Source of the DNA: Limisphaerales bacterium
Lineage (GTDB): Bacteria; Verrucomicrobiota; Verrucomicrobiia; Limisphaerales; UBA11358
Direction of reading: 5' to 3'
DNA length: 7,805 nucleotides
Assembly: GCA_003133815.1 (NCBI GenBank)
Contig: PKZR01000233.1
Coordinates: 1 to 7,805, forward strand
A program made the translations under genes and the position numbers. How positions within the stretch are numbered: the first letter of the stretch is position 1; every line of letters begins with the position of its first letter. This document shows positions 6,850-7,805 of the stretch, in pieces. The notes beneath the pieces were generated by a model. That model was not told where the DNA came from. It saw only the letters and a list, made by a program, of their open reading frames with translations, and did not search any database.

Positions 6850-6957
6850 CGGGCAAATTGTGGTTGGTTTTTGGCAAGAATGGAATTGAATTATTTTCCG
6901 GCTTTAAGCACCCTTTGATGTTCTCGTATTCAACAAGCAACAAAAAATATTATTCAC
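6850..6957. promoter_or_regulatory. Divergent intergenic region between gmhB-glmS and phosphofructokinase
   Basis: This 108-bp AT-rich gap separates genes that point away from each other and so should contain both promoters. TTGGCA (6871-6876) is a possible plus-strand -35 box but has no good -10 at 16-18 bp. TATTAT (6948-6953) is too close to the ATG to be a useful -10 for a leadered message. There is no clear palindrome, no copy of the AGCAAT repeat seen at 2663-2695, and no Shine-Dalgarno sequence before either start. Confidence 0.6.
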
Positions 6958-7805
6958 ATGAGCAAAGGCAGATTAGGAATTTTGGTCGGAGGCGGACCTG
7001 CACCCGGACTCAACGGCGTCATTGCGGCGGCCACCATCGAAGGCATCAACCAGGGCTACGAAGTCATCGGCTTCCGTGACGGCTTCAAGCACATCTCGGC
7101 GGGCGACACCACGCAGATCAAGCCGCTGGCCATCCGCGACGTGCGCGACATCCATCTCAAGGGCGGCTCGATTCTCGGCACCGCGCGCACCAACCCGACC
7201 AAGTCCGAGGAGCACATGAAAAATCTTTTCACCGTGTTCCACAAGCTCGGCATCACCGCGCTAGTGACCATCGGCGGCGATGACACGGCCTTTTCCGCCA
7301 GCGTTGTCCGCAAACGCAGCAACGGTGACATCAAGGTCGCACACGTTCCCAAGACCATTGACAATGACCTTCCCCTGCCAGGCACCGCGCCGACGTTCGG
7401 CTACGAAACCGCGCGGCATTACGGCGTGCAGCTTGTCCGCAACCTGATGGAAGACGCGCGCACCACTTCGCGCTGGTATCTCATCGTCAGCATGGGCCGC
7501 GCAGCGGGCCATCTCGCGCTCGGCATCGGCAAGGCCGCCGCCGCCACGCTCTCCGTCATCTCCGAGGAATTTCACGGACGCCCTGTCACGGTGGACGAAG
7601 TTTGCGACATCATCATCGGCTCCATCATCAAGCGCAAAGCCGACGGGTCGCAATACGGCCTCGTCGTACTAGCCGAAGGACTGATTGAATCGCTCGGCGA
7701 AAAAGGTCTGCTCGCCGCCATGCCCGAAGGCCAGCTTGAACGTTTCGGCAAAATCATCCGCGACGACCACGGCCATCTGCGCCTCGGTGAAATCGAGTTT
7801 GGCCG
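6958..7805 (+). CDS. pfp: 6-phosphofructokinase, probably diphosphate-dependent, N-terminal part
   Basis: The frame is open from the ATG at 6958 to the right edge (282 full codons, C-terminus missing). The enzyme phosphorylates fructose 6-phosphate to the 1,6-bisphosphate. Family marks are ILVGGGPAPGLNGVI (8-22) in the phosphoryl-donor site, GTARTNP (74-80), TIGGDDTAF (104-112), PKTIDNDLPLPGT (131-143) with catalytic Asp135, VSMGRAAGHLAL (177-188) and LAEG (238-241). ATP enzymes such as E. coli PfkA have GGDGS and PGTIDND. Asp109 in GGDD and Lys132 in PKTIDND are the known determinants of diphosphate use, so a reversible PPi-PFK is expected. Donor choice can vary within this group. The first possible start in frame is this ATG, as a TGA lies 14 codons upstream. 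The leader is A/T-rich without a Shine-Dalgarno sequence. It is divergent from gmhB-glmS, which compete for the same substrate. Confidence 0.93.
   Translation, partial: MSKGRLGILVGGGPAPGLNGVIAAATIEGINQGYEVIGFRDGFKHISAGDTTQIKPLAIRDVRDIHLKGGSILGTARTNPTKSEEHMKNLFTVFHKLGITALVTIGGDDTAFSASVVRKRSNGDIKVAHVPKTIDNDLPLPGTAPTFGYETARHYGVQLVRNLMEDARTTSRWYLIVSMGRAAGHLALGIGKAAAATLSVISEEFHGRPVTVDEVCDIIIGSIIKRKADGSQYGLVVLAEGLIESLGEKGLLAAMPEGQLERFGKIIRDDHGHLRLGEIEFG

Overview
The window looks like an ordinary chromosomal segment of a GC-rich Gram-negative bacterium. Verrucomicrobiota is my best guess. The clues are a secreted PQQ-like beta-propeller encoded with a sugar-acid transporter and an enolase-superfamily dehydratase, a diphosphate-type phosphofructokinase, a heptose-phosphatase homologue, and starts that almost all lack a Shine-Dalgarno sequence. 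This is inference from protein flavour, because no marker gene is present.

Left part (1-2557, minus strand): a tightly packed three-gene operon, read right to left. It encodes an exported beta-propeller protein, then a 12-TM MFS transporter of the anion:cation symporter (hexuronate-like) type, then the N-terminus of a mandelate racemase/enolase-superfamily protein that runs off the left edge. The stop and start codons abut (TAAATG) and overlap (ATGA), so translation is probably coupled. The likely theme is uptake and dehydration of a sugar acid or related plant or algal carbohydrate.

Centre: a 210-bp AT-rich divergent intergenic region (2558-2767) holds a pair of 12-bp direct repeats 21 bp apart, framed by a 9-bp inverted repeat. 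This is a good candidate operator. To its right, on the plus strand, is a complete malic enzyme (2768-4432), which links malate to pyruvate. It converges on glmS with only 2 bp between the stop codons. A perfect 14-bp-arm hairpin lies inside the 3' end of glmS, 44 bp past the malic enzyme stop.

Right part: glmS (4435-6300) and a GmhB-like HAD phosphatase (6304-6849) form a minus-strand pair with a 3-bp gap, gmhB first. They supply amino sugar for peptidoglycan/LPS and probably a heptose or other sugar phosphate for the envelope. Divergent from them across 108 bp is the start of a phosphofructokinase with the GGDD/PKTIDND signature of diphosphate-dependent enzymes, cut by the right edge. GlmS and the phosphofructokinase draw on the same metabolite, fructose 6-phosphate.

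No tRNA, rRNA, CRISPR array, insertion sequence or phage gene was seen. Nothing amounts to a clearly new system. The most interesting items are the structured divergent promoter, the coding-embedded hairpin between convergent genes, the propeller/transporter/dehydratase operon and the GmhB homologue without its zinc-binding cysteines.
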